Source: Mesorhizobium sp. B1-1-8 (GTDB lineage Bacteria; Pseudomonadota; Alphaproteobacteria; Rhizobiales; Rhizobiaceae). From it: a stretch of 64,000 nt of DNA. The position numbers and the translations under genes were made by a program. Where the stretch lies: NCBI RefSeq assembly GCF_006442795.2, contig NZ_CP083956.1, positions 1-64,000 on the forward strand, given 5' to 3'. How positions within the stretch are numbered: position 1 is the stretch's first letter; each line of letters begins with the position of its first letter. This document shows, piece by piece, positions 48,082 through 56,588 of this stretch. The notes below the pieces were generated by a model that ran no database searches, was not told the origin of the DNA, and worked only from the letters and a program-made list of their open reading frames with translations.

Positions 48082-48408
48082 GTCATCCCTCATCGGGCCG
48101 GCGCCCGTTCTTGTTCGATGAAGCTGTTCTGGCCTTATTTCAGGTTTTCCTCAAGTCGGCACCATGGCCCAGTCGATTGGGCCTGCCCATGATCGGCGAC
48201 TTACCAGCCGGGCACTGATCCCGATCGCGAAGTGTTCCGGAGACCAAAGGGCGAGGCTGGAAGTGGTGGGTTTTTGCTGGAGAGCGGTGCAGTCCATGGC
48301 TTGCACGCTGTGTACACAGTCTATTGTCCCTTGACCAATCTAGACCCGAAGCTGACCGAAAAACCGTGAATCCATTGCTGTGGGCAGCCTTGGACAGTCA
48401 CCCCACAA
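48082..48408. other. Spacer between gabT and the AT-rich membrane gene
   Basis: No convincing gene is seen in these 327 bases. A 12-base palindrome CTGTGTACACAG lies at 48308-48319; its TGTACA core resembles operators of GntR-type regulators, but no regulator is nearby, so this is only a candidate site. Base composition falls toward AT from about 48300 onward. Confidence 0.4.
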
Positions 48409-48789
48409 CTATACAGCAGATAAGACTCTGAGTGAGCAGAAACATACAGCATACGCGACGGCAAAAATTGTCATTATTATTGACATAGCTAATCTAATGG
48501 ACGAAATCTCCTCGTTGCCAAATCCAGAGTTTCTGAATCTTTCATTTTGTTCATCAAAATTTGCTATTCCGAGCCAAAACATAAGAATTAGAGTTGGAAA
48601 CAGTACAAAAGAAACAAATAGCAGACCTCCACCGTTTTTAGCGACGTCCGGATTGCTTCTGGTCGAAAGCGACGCAGCGAAAACCATCATTGCCAGCCAA
48701 GATAAGATAGCTATAAACATCCCTAACTTGAGCGAAAACCTCTCCGGCCTAAACTGATCTTCATTTGTTCTAAATTTTTCAAAGATCAT
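48409..48789 (-). CDS. AT-rich orphan membrane protein
   Basis: The 126-residue protein has three predicted membrane helices: about 21-40 (LGMFIAILSWLAMMVFAASL), 55-76 (LLFVSFVLFPTLILMFWLGI) and 100-120 (MSIIMTIFAVAYAVCFCSL). A charged loop of about 25 residues, FDEQNERFRNSGFGNEEISS, lies between the second and third. I recognise no family. The gene is far richer in A and T than its neighbours and uses A/T-ending codons, which points to recent acquisition. A weak GAGAA precedes the ATG. The other strand also has an open frame here, but its product lacks any protein-like pattern. Confidence 0.55.
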   Translation of the reverse strand: MIFEKFRTNEDQFRPERFSLKLGMFIAILSWLAMMVFAASLSTRSNPDVAKNGGGLLFVSFVLFPTLILMFWLGIANFDEQNERFRNSGFGNEEISSIRLAMSIIMTIFAVAYAVCFCSLRVLSAV

Positions 48790-48836
48790 TGCTTAATTCT
48801 CGCGCTTCTGAAACACCTCGTCCCGGCGTCTCTCGG

Positions 48837-49592
48837 TTAAGCTCTCACAAAACCCTCGCTGGCCCGGAGCAGATTGCGCGTATAATCCTGGCTCACGCGG
48901 TGCGCGATCAGTTGGCTGGCGTTGAGAGTCTCCACCGCCACGCCGTTCTGCATCACCATCAGCCGCTCGCACATATGGGTGATGATGGCGAGGTCGTGGC
49001 TGACCATCAGGAAGGTGAGCTTGCGACGCCGCCGCACTTCCTCAAGCAAATTCAATACCTCGGCCTGCACCGAGGCGTCGAGCGCCGAGGTCGGTTCGTC
49101 GAGCAGCAGGATCGACGGTTCAAGGATCAGCGCGCGGGCAATCGCCACGCGCTGGCGCTGGCCGCCGGAGAGCTGGTGCGCGTAGCGGAAGCGGAAACCG
49201 GTGCCGAGACCGACCTCGTCCAGCGCGCGCTCGATGCGTTTTTCGCCGTCGGCAAAGCCGTGGATGGCAAGCGGCTCCTGCAGCAACCGGTCGACGGTCT
49301 GGCGCGGATGCAGCGAGCCGTAGGGGTCCTGGAAGACCATCTGCACCTCGCGGTAGAAGGCCTTGTCGCGGCGCTTGCCGAGCATCTTGCCGTTGACGGC
49401 GATGGTGCCCGAGGAGACCGGCGCCAGGCCGGCGATGGCCCGCAGAAGCGTCGATTTGCCGGAGCCGCTTTCGCCGACCAGGCCGTAGGATTCGCCTTCG
49501 TTGACCTCCAGGCTGACGCCCTTCAGCGCGCGAAAGCGGTCGAAGGTTACTTCCAGGTCCTTGATGGAGAGCGCCGCCGTCACGCCGCCCAC
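48837..49592 (-). CDS. Peptide-type ABC transporter ATPase (second)
   Basis: The 251-residue ATPase belongs to the oligopeptide/nickel group (OppF/DppF-like). It has Walker A LVGESGSGKSTLLRAIAGL near residue 35, the Q-loop MVFQDPYGSLHPRQ near 87, the ABC signature LSGGQRQRVAIARAL near 141 and Walker B ILLLDEPTSALDASVQ near 160. The usual C-terminal oligopeptide-binding extension is short. Translation seems to start with GTG at 49592, which overlaps the preceding ATPase gene by 13 bases; a GTG at 49583 is also possible. Confidence 0.9.
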   Translation of the reverse strand: MGGVTAALSIKDLEVTFDRFRALKGVSLEVNEGESYGLVGESGSGKSTLLRAIAGLAPVSSGTIAVNGKMLGKRRDKAFYREVQMVFQDPYGSLHPRQTVDRLLQEPLAIHGFADGEKRIERALDEVGLGTGFRFRYAHQLSGGQRQRVAIARALILEPSILLLDEPTSALDASVQAEVLNLLEEVRRRRKLTFLMVSHDLAIITHMCERLMVMQNGVAVETLNASQLIAHRVSQDYTRNLLRASEGFVRA

Positions 49593-50440
49593 TCCGGCTT
49601 GCGCTCCAGCACCGGCAGCGGATGGCGCTCGAAGCCTATCCTAGGCATGCAGTTGAGCAGGCCGCGCGTATAGGGATGCCGGGCATCGCGGAGTTCGGAC
49701 GCCTTGAGCTGCTCGACCACCTTGCCGGCATACATGACGATGACGCGGTCGCAGAAGGAGGAGACCAGGCGCAGATCGTGCGAGATGAAGATCAGCCCCA
49801 TGCCACGTTCGCCGACCAGCTTGTCGAGGATGTTTAGCACGTCGAGCTGCACGGTGACATCGAGCGCCGAGGTCGGCTCGTCGGCGATCAGCAATTCCGG
49901 ACCGGCGATCAGCATCATGGCGATCATGGCACGCTGGCCCATGCCGCCCGAGACTTCATGAGGGTGAAGGTCGAAGACGCGCGCGGGGTCACGGATTTGC
50001 ACCGCTTCCAGCATTGCCAGCGCCCGCTCGCGCGCCTCGGCCCTGGACACCTTCTCATGCGTGCGCAGCGTCTCGACGATCTGGCGGCCGATGCTCATCA
50101 CCGGATCGAGCGAATATTTCGGATCCTGCAGGATCATGGCGATATGGTTGCCGCGCAGCGCCCGGCGCCGACTGGGCGACGTCGAAAGCAGATCAATACC
50201 GTCGAAGCTGAGCTTTTTCGCCGATACTTCAGCTTGCGGCGGGGTCAGCCCCATGATGGCGCGGCCGGTCTGCGACTTGCCGGAGCCGCTCTCGCCGACA
50301 ATGCCGAGCCGCTCGCGGCCGAGCGAGAAGGACACGCCGCGCACGGCTTGCACAAGGCCGGTGCGCGTCGGGAAGGTGACGCGCAGATCGTCGACTTCAA
50401 GCAATGCCCTGGTGTCATCGCTTACTGGCCGCCCGCTCAT
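49580..50440 (-). CDS. Peptide-type ABC transporter ATPase (first)
   Basis: The 286-residue OppD/DppD-like ATPase has Walker A GIVGESGSGKSQTGRAIMGL near residue 46, Q-loop AMILQDPKYSLDPVM near 100, the signature VSGGMGQRAMIAMMLIAG near 158 and Walker B LLIADEPTSALDVTVQ near 178. The C-terminal extension ends HPYTRGLLNCMPRIG, typical of peptide transporters. The ATG at 50440 overlaps the upstream permease gene by four bases. The signature has Met in place of the common Gln in SGGQ. Confidence 0.9.
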   Translation of the reverse strand: MSGRPVSDDTRALLEVDDLRVTFPTRTGLVQAVRGVSFSLGRERLGIVGESGSGKSQTGRAIMGLTPPQAEVSAKKLSFDGIDLLSTSPSRRRALRGNHIAMILQDPKYSLDPVMSIGRQIVETLRTHEKVSRAEARERALAMLEAVQIRDPARVFDLHPHEVSGGMGQRAMIAMMLIAGPELLIADEPTSALDVTVQLDVLNILDKLVGERGMGLIFISHDLRLVSSFCDRVIVMYAGKVVEQLKASELRDARHPYTRGLLNCMPRIGFERHPLPVLERKPEWAA

Positions 50441-51357
50441 TGGTCGCCGCTCCTTGGATCGAGCGCATCGCGCAGGCCGTCGCCGAGCAGATTGAAGCCG
50501 AGGCTGACGATGAGGATGGCGAAGCCCGGCGCGCCGGCCACCCACCACTGGTCGAGGATGAAGCGGCGGCCGGACGCGATCATCGTGCCCCATTCGGGCA
50601 GCGGCGGCTGCGCACCGAGGCCGAGGAAGCCGAGGCCGGCAGCGGTGAGGATGATGCCCGCCATGTCGAGCGTTACCCTGACGATCAGCGAGGAGATGCA
50701 GAGCGGCATGATGTGACGCAGCACGATGCGGAACGACGAGGCGCCCATCAATTGCACCGCCTTGATGTAATCGGAGTTGCGCACCGTCAGCGTCTCGGCG
50801 CGCGCGATGCGGGCATAAGGCGGCCAGGAGGTGATGGCGATGGCCAGCACCGCGTTCTCGATGCCGGGGCCGAGCGCGGCGACGAAGGCCAGCGCCAGCA
50901 CCAGCTTGGGGAAAGCGAGGAAGATGTCGGTGATGCGCATCAGGATGGCATCGGTCCAGCCGCCGGCGTAGCCGGCGACGGTGCCGACCAGAAGCCCGAT
51001 GGGCGCGGCGATGATGGCGACCAAGATGACGACATAGAGTGTCCAGCGCGAGCCATAGAGGATGCGCGAATAGATGTCGCGGCCGAGGTCGTCGGTGCCG
51101 AACCAGTGCGCGGCGCCCGGCGCCAGCAGGCGGGCGTTCTTCAAATCGCCGACAGTCGGCGAGTAGGGTGCCAGCACATCGGCGAAGGCGGCGACGAGCA
51201 GCAGCGCGATAATGATCAGCAGGCCGACAAAGGCCAGCCGGTTGGCTGAAAAGCGCCGCCATGTGACATAGGCGCGGCCGAGCCTTGCCTGCATGCGCGA
51301 GGCCGGCCGCTCCGACAGCAGCCACTCGCGACGGCTCTGGACGACCTCAGCACTCAT
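50437..51357 (-). CDS. Peptide-type ABC transporter permease (DppC-like)
   Basis: The 306-residue inner-membrane protein has about six helices; the first is near 40-60 (NRLAFVGLLIIIALLLVAAFA). Further landmarks are HWFGTDDLGRDIYSRILYGSRWTL near 90-113 and the permease signature around AVLAIAITSWPPYARIARAETLTVRNSDYI near 165-195. A cytoplasmic EAA-type loop contacts the ATPases. It overlaps the DppB-like gene by four bases at its start. The N-terminal extension of about 30 residues is typical of the DppC branch. Confidence 0.9.
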   Translation of the reverse strand: MSAEVVQSRREWLLSERPASRMQARLGRAYVTWRRFSANRLAFVGLLIIIALLLVAAFADVLAPYSPTVGDLKNARLLAPGAAHWFGTDDLGRDIYSRILYGSRWTLYVVILVAIIAAPIGLLVGTVAGYAGGWTDAILMRITDIFLAFPKLVLALAFVAALGPGIENAVLAIAITSWPPYARIARAETLTVRNSDYIKAVQLMGASSFRIVLRHIMPLCISSLIVRVTLDMAGIILTAAGLGFLGLGAQPPLPEWGTMIASGRRFILDQWWVAGAPGFAILIVSLGFNLLGDGLRDALDPRSGDQ

Positions 51358-52421
51358 CCGGCTTTGGTCCTTGGATCGAGCAGCCGATAGAGCAGATCCG
51401 ACAGAAGATTGATGCCGATGAAGACCGAGCCGATGATGATGGTGCCGCCGAGCACCGCATTCATGTCGGCGTTCTGCAGCGAATTGGTGATGTAGAGGCC
51501 GATGCCCGGCCAGGAGAAGACGGTCTCGGTCAGCACCGAGCCTTCGAGCAGGCCGGCATAGGAGAGCGCAATCACAGTGACCATCGGCACCGCGGCGTTG
51601 CGCAGCGCGTGGCCCCAGATGATGCGCGTTTCCGACAGGCCCTTGGCGCGCGCCGCCACGATATATTCCTGCGCCAGCTCGTTCAGCATGAACGAGCGCG
51701 TCATGCGGCTGATATAGGCAAGCGAGAAATAGCCGAGCAGCGAAGCCGGCAGGATGATGTGGCGGTAAGCGTCATAGAAGACGTCCCACTGCCCCTGCAT
51801 TGCCGCGTCGAGCAGGTAGAAGCCGGTGATCGGCGTGAAGGTGTATTCGTAGACGACGTCGAGCCGCGCCGGAAAGGCGACCCATTGCAGCTTGGCATAA
51901 AACAGCACGAGCCCGAGCAGCCCGAGCCAGAAGATCGGCACGGAATAGCCGATCAGGCCGATGATGCGCACGATCTGGTCGATGAGGCTGCCGCGCCTGA
52001 CCGCGGCCAGCACGCCAAGCGGCACGCCGAGCACCGCGCCGATCAACGTGCCCAATGTCGCAAGCTCGATGGTTGCCGGAAAGGCGCGGCGGATGTCTGT
52101 CATGACCGGGTTGGTGGTCAGCACCGAGGTGCCGAAGTCGCCATGGATGGCGTTTTTCACATAGATGTAGAACTGCTGGATCAGCGGCAGGTCGAGGCCC
52201 ATTTCGCGGCGCGTGCGCTCGACGACGGCGGCCGGCGCCCGGTCGCCGAGCACGGCCAAAACCGGATCGATCGGGATGACGCGGCCGATGAAGAAAGTCA
52301 CCGCGAGCAGACCGAGATAGGTGGTTATCGCGATGACCAGGAAACGGCCGAGCGATGATAAAATGGCGACGGCGCGGGCGCTACCGCGCCCGGCCGCCGC
52401 CTGGTTTTCAGCTACACTCAC
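51354..52421 (-). CDS. Peptide-type ABC transporter permease (DppB-like)
   Basis: The 355-residue permease has a first helix near 30-50 (FLVIAITTYLGLLAVTFFIG), followed by the periplasmic loop and five more helices. The BPD-transport signature is ISRMTRSFMLNELAQEYIVAARAKGLSETRIIWGHALRNA near 234-273, and it ends LYRLLDPRTKAG. It forms the channel with the DppC-like protein. It is 18 bases downstream of the binding-protein gene, so all five genes are likely one operon. Confidence 0.9.
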   Translation of the reverse strand: MSVAENQAAAGRGSARAVAILSSLGRFLVIAITTYLGLLAVTFFIGRVIPIDPVLAVLGDRAPAAVVERTRREMGLDLPLIQQFYIYVKNAIHGDFGTSVLTTNPVMTDIRRAFPATIELATLGTLIGAVLGVPLGVLAAVRRGSLIDQIVRIIGLIGYSVPIFWLGLLGLVLFYAKLQWVAFPARLDVVYEYTFTPITGFYLLDAAMQGQWDVFYDAYRHIILPASLLGYFSLAYISRMTRSFMLNELAQEYIVAARAKGLSETRIIWGHALRNAAVPMVTVIALSYAGLLEGSVLTETVFSWPGIGLYITNSLQNADMNAVLGGTIIIGSVFIGINLLSDLLYRLLDPRTKAG

Positions 52422-52439
52422 GCAGCGGGTCCGCCGGCA

Positions 52440-54077
52440 CTATTCCTTGGAGACCGGGCCGACGAAGTTGGTGTCGAAGCTCGGGCCGAGCGCAAAACCC
52501 TTGAGGTTCTTGCGCAGGCCAGCCACTTCCAGCTGCTGGTGGATGATGACGAAGGGGCTGGTGTCGAGGATCTTCTGCTGCAGATCCTTATACATATCGG
52601 CGCGCTTGCCGGCGTCCTTCTCCAAAAGGGCGGCTTCCGTTTCCTTGGTCAGCTCCGGAATGTCCCACGAATTGCGCCAAGCGAGCGTATGGGACTTGCC
52701 GGCATCCGAATTGTCCGGGTTCGAGGCGAAGGTCTGGGCATTGGAATTCGGATCGAAATAATCCTGGCCCCAATTGCCGATATAGATGTCATGGTTGCGG
52801 GCGCGGTACTTGGTCAGCGTCTGCTTACCATCGCCGGGGATGATCTCCAGCTTGATACCGGCCTGACCGAGCGTCTGCTGGATCGATTCAGCCATGCCGG
52901 TGGTCGGCTGGCCGGTGCGCACGTCCATGGTCACCTTGAAGCCGTCCGGCAGGCCGGCCTTGGCCAGCAATTCCTTGGCCTTGGCGACGTCAAGCTTGAA
53001 CGGGTTGTCGTCGACGGCGCCAAGATCGCCCTTGGGCAGGAAGGATTGGTGGATTTCGCCGATGCCCTTGAGGATGGTCGAGGCCAGCGCATCGTAGTCG
53101 ACCAGATACTTGAATGCCTGGCGGACCTCCGGCTTGGCGAGAGTCGGGTTCTTCTGGTTGAGGCTGATATAGTAGACGGTGCCCTTCGGTGCGCTGGTGG
53201 TGGTGAGGTCGGCATTCTTGGCGATGGCGTCGAGATCGTTCGGCTCGAGGTTGCGGGCAACGTCGATGTCGCCCGCCTCCAACGCAAGGCGCTGCGCCGA
53301 GCTTTCCTTCATGTTGCGGTAGATGACGCGGGCGAGCTTGGCCTTGTCGCCGTAGTAATTGTCGTTGCGTTCCAGCACGACCGCCTCGTTGGCCCGCCAT
53401 TCGCGCAGCTTGAACCGGCCGGAGCCGGCATAGCCGGTCTTCAGCCAGGCATTGCCGAAGTCGTTGTCATATTTGTAGTCAGCGCTCGGCGTCACGGCGG
53501 CGACATGTTCCTTGACCAGCTTGCTATCAACAACCGAGCCGACCGACGCCGACAGGCAGTTCAGCACGAAGCTCGGCGCATAGGCCTTGTCGACCGTGAA
53601 CTGGAATGTCGTGCCGTCGACCGCCTTGGCCTTGTCGGCAACGTTGTCGCCGCTAATGCCGAATTGCTCGATGATGAACGCCGGGCTCTTGTCGAGCTTG
53701 ACAACGCGCTCGAACGTATAGGCGACGTCGGCCGCGGTGATCGGATTGCCCGAGGCAAATTTCAGGCCAGGCTTGAGCTTGAAGGTGTAGGTCAGGCCGT
53801 CATCCGAAACGGTCCAGCTTTGGGCGAGGTCGCCCTTGACCTTGGAGGTGTCGCTGAGGTCGAGGCGAACCAGAAGGTCATAGGTGTTGCCGGTGACCTC
53901 GGCGGTCGAAAATTCGAACGCCTCGCCCGGATCCATCGAGATGATGTCGTCGATGGCTAAGCCCTCGACCAGCGTGTCGGCGGGCGTGACGGCGAAGGCG
54001 GGCGATACGAGCAGCGCCGACATGGCCGCGCCCGCAAGCAAGCTGCGAGAGCGCTGAGCAAATTTTTCCAGCATCAT
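52440..54077 (-). CDS. Peptide-type ABC transporter substrate-binding protein
   Basis: The 545-residue periplasmic protein has a signal peptide (about 1-29, ending SPAFA) and the SBP_bac_5 (family 5) fold. Markers are DDIISMDPGEAFEFSTAEVTGNTYDLL near 40-66, QSWTVSDDGLTYTFKLKPGLKFASGNPITAADVAYTFER near 82-120 and FKYLVDYDALA near 325. Substrates in this family include di- and oligopeptides, nickel and opines; none is fixed by the sequence. The first of two adjacent ATGs (54077) follows AGGGAA. It is the first gene of the transporter operon. Confidence 0.9.
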   Translation of the reverse strand: MMLEKFAQRSRSLLAGAAMSALLVSPAFAVTPADTLVEGLAIDDIISMDPGEAFEFSTAEVTGNTYDLLVRLDLSDTSKVKGDLAQSWTVSDDGLTYTFKLKPGLKFASGNPITAADVAYTFERVVKLDKSPAFIIEQFGISGDNVADKAKAVDGTTFQFTVDKAYAPSFVLNCLSASVGSVVDSKLVKEHVAAVTPSADYKYDNDFGNAWLKTGYAGSGRFKLREWRANEAVVLERNDNYYGDKAKLARVIYRNMKESSAQRLALEAGDIDVARNLEPNDLDAIAKNADLTTTSAPKGTVYYISLNQKNPTLAKPEVRQAFKYLVDYDALASTILKGIGEIHQSFLPKGDLGAVDDNPFKLDVAKAKELLAKAGLPDGFKVTMDVRTGQPTTGMAESIQQTLGQAGIKLEIIPGDGKQTLTKYRARNHDIYIGNWGQDYFDPNSNAQTFASNPDNSDAGKSHTLAWRNSWDIPELTKETEAALLEKDAGKRADMYKDLQQKILDTSPFVIIHQQLEVAGLRKNLKGFALGPSFDTNFVGPVSKE

Positions 54078-54331
54078 GGTGATTGTTCCCTGTTTTGTTG
54101 ACCTGAGTTCCCGGCTCAGGGCGGCATTTTCTCTTTGGACCGAAGGCGGCCGGACCACTTACCGTCGTGGTTTTTGTCCAGTTGGTCAACACCATATATC
54201 CGGCGACCCTCGACCCGGCAACGCGCATTTGCAAGACGGCATTGGGCCAGAACGGGCGGCAGCCAGTCGATGCACAAGCCGGCTGTCTGAAGCCGCCATT
54301 CGAGAAAAATCTGCTTGGAAGGCCATCCCCG

Positions 54332-55609
54332 CTACCTCAGCTGCGCGACCAGCGCTGCGTCGGGAAAACAGGTCGCAGGCCTGCCGTTCTTCGACTGCCA
54401 CAGGCCGATCGAGCGACGCGTCTTGAAGCCAGGCAGGCCATCGGCGCTGCCGACGTCATAGCCCTTGGCTTCCAGCGCGTGCTGCAGCGCGGCGATATCG
54501 GAGCGGTGCAGATCGCCGACCGGACCCCAACCGCCGGCGAAGGCGGCATCGCCCTTGGCGATGCGATCGGCGGCATGGCCGATGAACAGCGCGTAGAGAT
54601 CGCTGGTGTTGTATTGCTTGAGCACATAGAAATTCGGCGTGACGATGAAGGCAGGACCGCTGCGACCGGCCGGCATCAACAAAAATCCCTCGGCCTTCAA
54701 CTCGCCCGCCGCGAAGGCTTTGTTGTCGACGCGACGGATGCCCATCGCCACCCAGTCGGCAATCTTCTTGCCCTGGTCGGGACCTTCGAGCGAGCAGGAG
54801 ACGTTTGCCGGCACGGTGACCTCGACGCCCCAGCCGCGCCCCCTCACCCAGCCATAATGGACGAGATAATTGGCGATCGAGGCGAGCACGTCCGGCGTCG
54901 AACTCCAGATGTCGGGGCGACCATCGCCGTCGAAATCGACGGCGTGCTTGAGGAAAGACGTCGGCATGAATTGCGGCTGGCCGAGCGCGCCGGCCCAGGA
55001 CGATTTCATCGCGTTGACCGGCGCCAGCCCGCGCTCGACGATATCGAGCGCCGCCAGCAGCTCGGTGCGGAAGAAATCCTTCTTCGCCGACATGAACGCC
55101 TTGGTGCCCAGCACCTCGAAGGCATCGTAAGGCATCCTGGCCGCGCCGAAGCCGGTCTCGCGGCCCCAGATCGCCAGCACCACTTCGCCAGGAACCCCGT
55201 AATGTTTCTCGATCAACCCCAGGACCCTGGCGTTGGCGCCCGCGCGCGCCCGTCCGCCGGTCGTGACGGCGCGAATGATCTTCTCGGCGAAATAGGCGCC
55301 GGGTGGGCCGAACTCGGCCTGATGCTGCTTTTCCGGCGTCGTCGGCTGCTCGCCAGGCATGACAAGGTCCGGCAGCGTGAGGTTCGGCTTCACGCCGATG
55401 AAGGCGTCGTCGAAGGTTTTCCTGGAGATGCCTTTCGCCTTGGCCTCGGGCCAGAGGTCGGTCTGCAACCAGGCGCGGAACTGATCGTCGATCGGGGCGG
55501 CGAAGGTGGGCTTAGCGAAAAGGAGTGCGGCTAGCACCGCAAAAAGAAACACCAAGCCGAATTTACGAAGGCCGCGTTCTGTCGCGCCCCCCTCTGCCCT
55601 GCCGGACAT
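54332..55609 (-). CDS. Lytic murein transglycosylase (MltB-like) with peptidoglycan-binding domain
   Basis: This periplasmic enzyme cleaves peptidoglycan glycan strands. The product has a hydrophobic export segment at about 19-36 (FGLVFLFAVLAALLFAKP) and a catalytic SLT_2 domain with the Glu in LAIWGRETGFGAARM near residue 140. LGQPQFMPTSFLKHAVDFDGDG follows near 208-229, and a C-terminal peptidoglycan-binding domain (LQHALEAKGYDVGSADGLPGFKTRRSI) ends the protein. The start at 55609 lies inside a palindromic repeat; later GTG or TTG starts near the export segment are possible, and a longer frame reaches 55786. Confidence 0.85.
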   Translation of the reverse strand: MSGRAEGGATERGLRKFGLVFLFAVLAALLFAKPTFAAPIDDQFRAWLQTDLWPEAKAKGISRKTFDDAFIGVKPNLTLPDLVMPGEQPTTPEKQHQAEFGPPGAYFAEKIIRAVTTGGRARAGANARVLGLIEKHYGVPGEVVLAIWGRETGFGAARMPYDAFEVLGTKAFMSAKKDFFRTELLAALDIVERGLAPVNAMKSSWAGALGQPQFMPTSFLKHAVDFDGDGRPDIWSSTPDVLASIANYLVHYGWVRGRGWGVEVTVPANVSCSLEGPDQGKKIADWVAMGIRRVDNKAFAAGELKAEGFLLMPAGRSGPAFIVTPNFYVLKQYNTSDLYALFIGHAADRIAKGDAAFAGGWGPVGDLHRSDIAALQHALEAKGYDVGSADGLPGFKTRRSIGLWQSKNGRPATCFPDAALVAQLR

Positions 55610-55744
55610 CTCCCCCACAAGGGGGGAGATTAGCAGCTTCGCGGCTGGAGCTTTTCCTTCGACGTTGGTGATTGGCGAAAGCCGCGACGACAGCTGATCT
55701 TCCCCCTTGTGGGGGAGATCTCCGGCAGGACAGAGGGGGGCGCG
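55583..55744. repeat. 162-bp inverted-repeat element
   Basis: Arms of 52 bases (55583-55634 and 55693-55744) match at 48 positions in inverted orientation, around a 58-base centre. Each arm itself contains an inner CTCCCCC-ACAA-GGGGG hairpin. The element forms the 5' edge of the lytic transglycosylase frame and lies 38 bases from recR. It looks like a MITE-type or mosaic palindromic repeat of the rhizobial kind; no transposase is encoded. Confidence 0.85.
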
Positions 55745-55782
55745 AAGGAACTCAGTCATCGCCAGGAGCCCCTCGCACCACC

Positions 55783-56388
55783 TCAAAACGCCGTGCGCGA
55801 TCTTAGCGCGGCGGCCAGCGTGCCTTCGTCGAGATAGTCCAGCTCGCCGCCGACGGGCACGCCATGCGCCAGCCTTGTCACCTTGACGTCGAAGCCTGAG
55901 AGCTGGTCGGTCAAATAATGCGCCGTCGTCTGGCCCTCGACGGTGGCGTTGACGGCGAGGATGACCTCCTTCACCTCGCCGCCGGAGACGCGGTCGACCA
56001 GCGAGCGGATGTTGAGCTGGTCGGGGCCGATGCCATCGAGCGGCGACAGCGTGCCGCCGAGCACGTGGTAGCGCACATTCATGGCTGCAGCGCGCTCAAG
56101 CGCCCAGAGGTCGGAGACGTCCTCGACGACGATCAGCGTGCCGGCATCGCGGCGCGGGTCGGTGCAGATCATGCAGGGATCTGACGTATCGACATTGCCG
56201 CAGGTGGAGCAGATGCGCACCTTGTCGACCGCCTCGCCCATAGCGGCCGCGAGCGGCTCGAGCAGCTGCTCCTTCTTCTTGATGAGATGGAGCGCGGCGC
56301 GCCTGGCCGAACGGGGCCCGAGCCCCGGCACCTTGGCCAGAAGCTGGATCAGGCGTTCGATCTCCGGACCGGCGATTCGCTTCGACAT
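55783..56388 (-). CDS. recR: Recombination mediator RecR
   Basis: RecR works with RecF and RecO to load RecA at gaps. The 201-residue product has the helix-hairpin-helix [20 protein letters not shown] near residues 17-36, the zinc-binding [16 protein letters not shown] at about 57-72, and the Toprim part starting [14 protein letters not shown] near 83. The C-terminal Walker B-like [21 protein letters not shown] follows near 168. It is close to ybaB and dnaX, the common cluster, but a cell-wall hydrolase gene and a repeat copy intervene here. Confidence 0.95.
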   Translation of the reverse strand: MSKRIAGPEIERLIQLLAKVPGLGPRSARRAALHLIKKKEQLLEPLAAAMGEAVDKVRICSTCGNVDTSDPCMICTDPRRDAGTLIVVEDVSDLWALERAAAMNVRYHVLGGTLSPLDGIGPDQLNIRSLVDRVSGGEVKEVILAVNATVEGQTTAHYLTDQLSGFDVKVTRLAHGVPVGGELDYLDEGTLAAALRSRTAF

Positions 56389-56397
56389 CGCCCTGAT

Positions 56398-56448
56398 CTA
56401 GAGCAATTCCAGGAAAAGTGCGAAGCGGTTTTCCGTCCGCAATTGCGT
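56398..56448. repeat. Second copy of palindromic module
   Basis: These bases match the reverse complement of 33798-33846 with few changes, sharing CTAGAGCAATTCCAGGAAAA and the internal AGCGGTTTTCCGT. It lies ten bases upstream of the recR start codon. The recurrence shows that the module is a dispersed repeat rather than a local feature. Confidence 0.8.
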
Positions 56449-56588
56449 CAAACGAGAAGTTGGAGTGGCTCACGTCTCCGTGAGGCGGTGAACCGATCCA
56501 GGATTTTTCAGAGCGCTTTGGAATATCCGCTACCGGGAATGATCCGCCATGCTGCCAGGCGGATCATCGGGCAGGTGGGCTGAGCCGG

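Noticed and set aside
48380-48757. Plus-strand open frame of 125 residues over the AT-rich segment
   Set aside because: The product lacks helices, domains or a ribosome-binding site; the minus-strand frame gives a regular membrane protein instead.
50441-51325. Upstream extension of the first ATPase frame through the permease gene
   Set aside because: It lies out of frame over a clear permease; the ATPase N-terminus fits the ATG at 50440.
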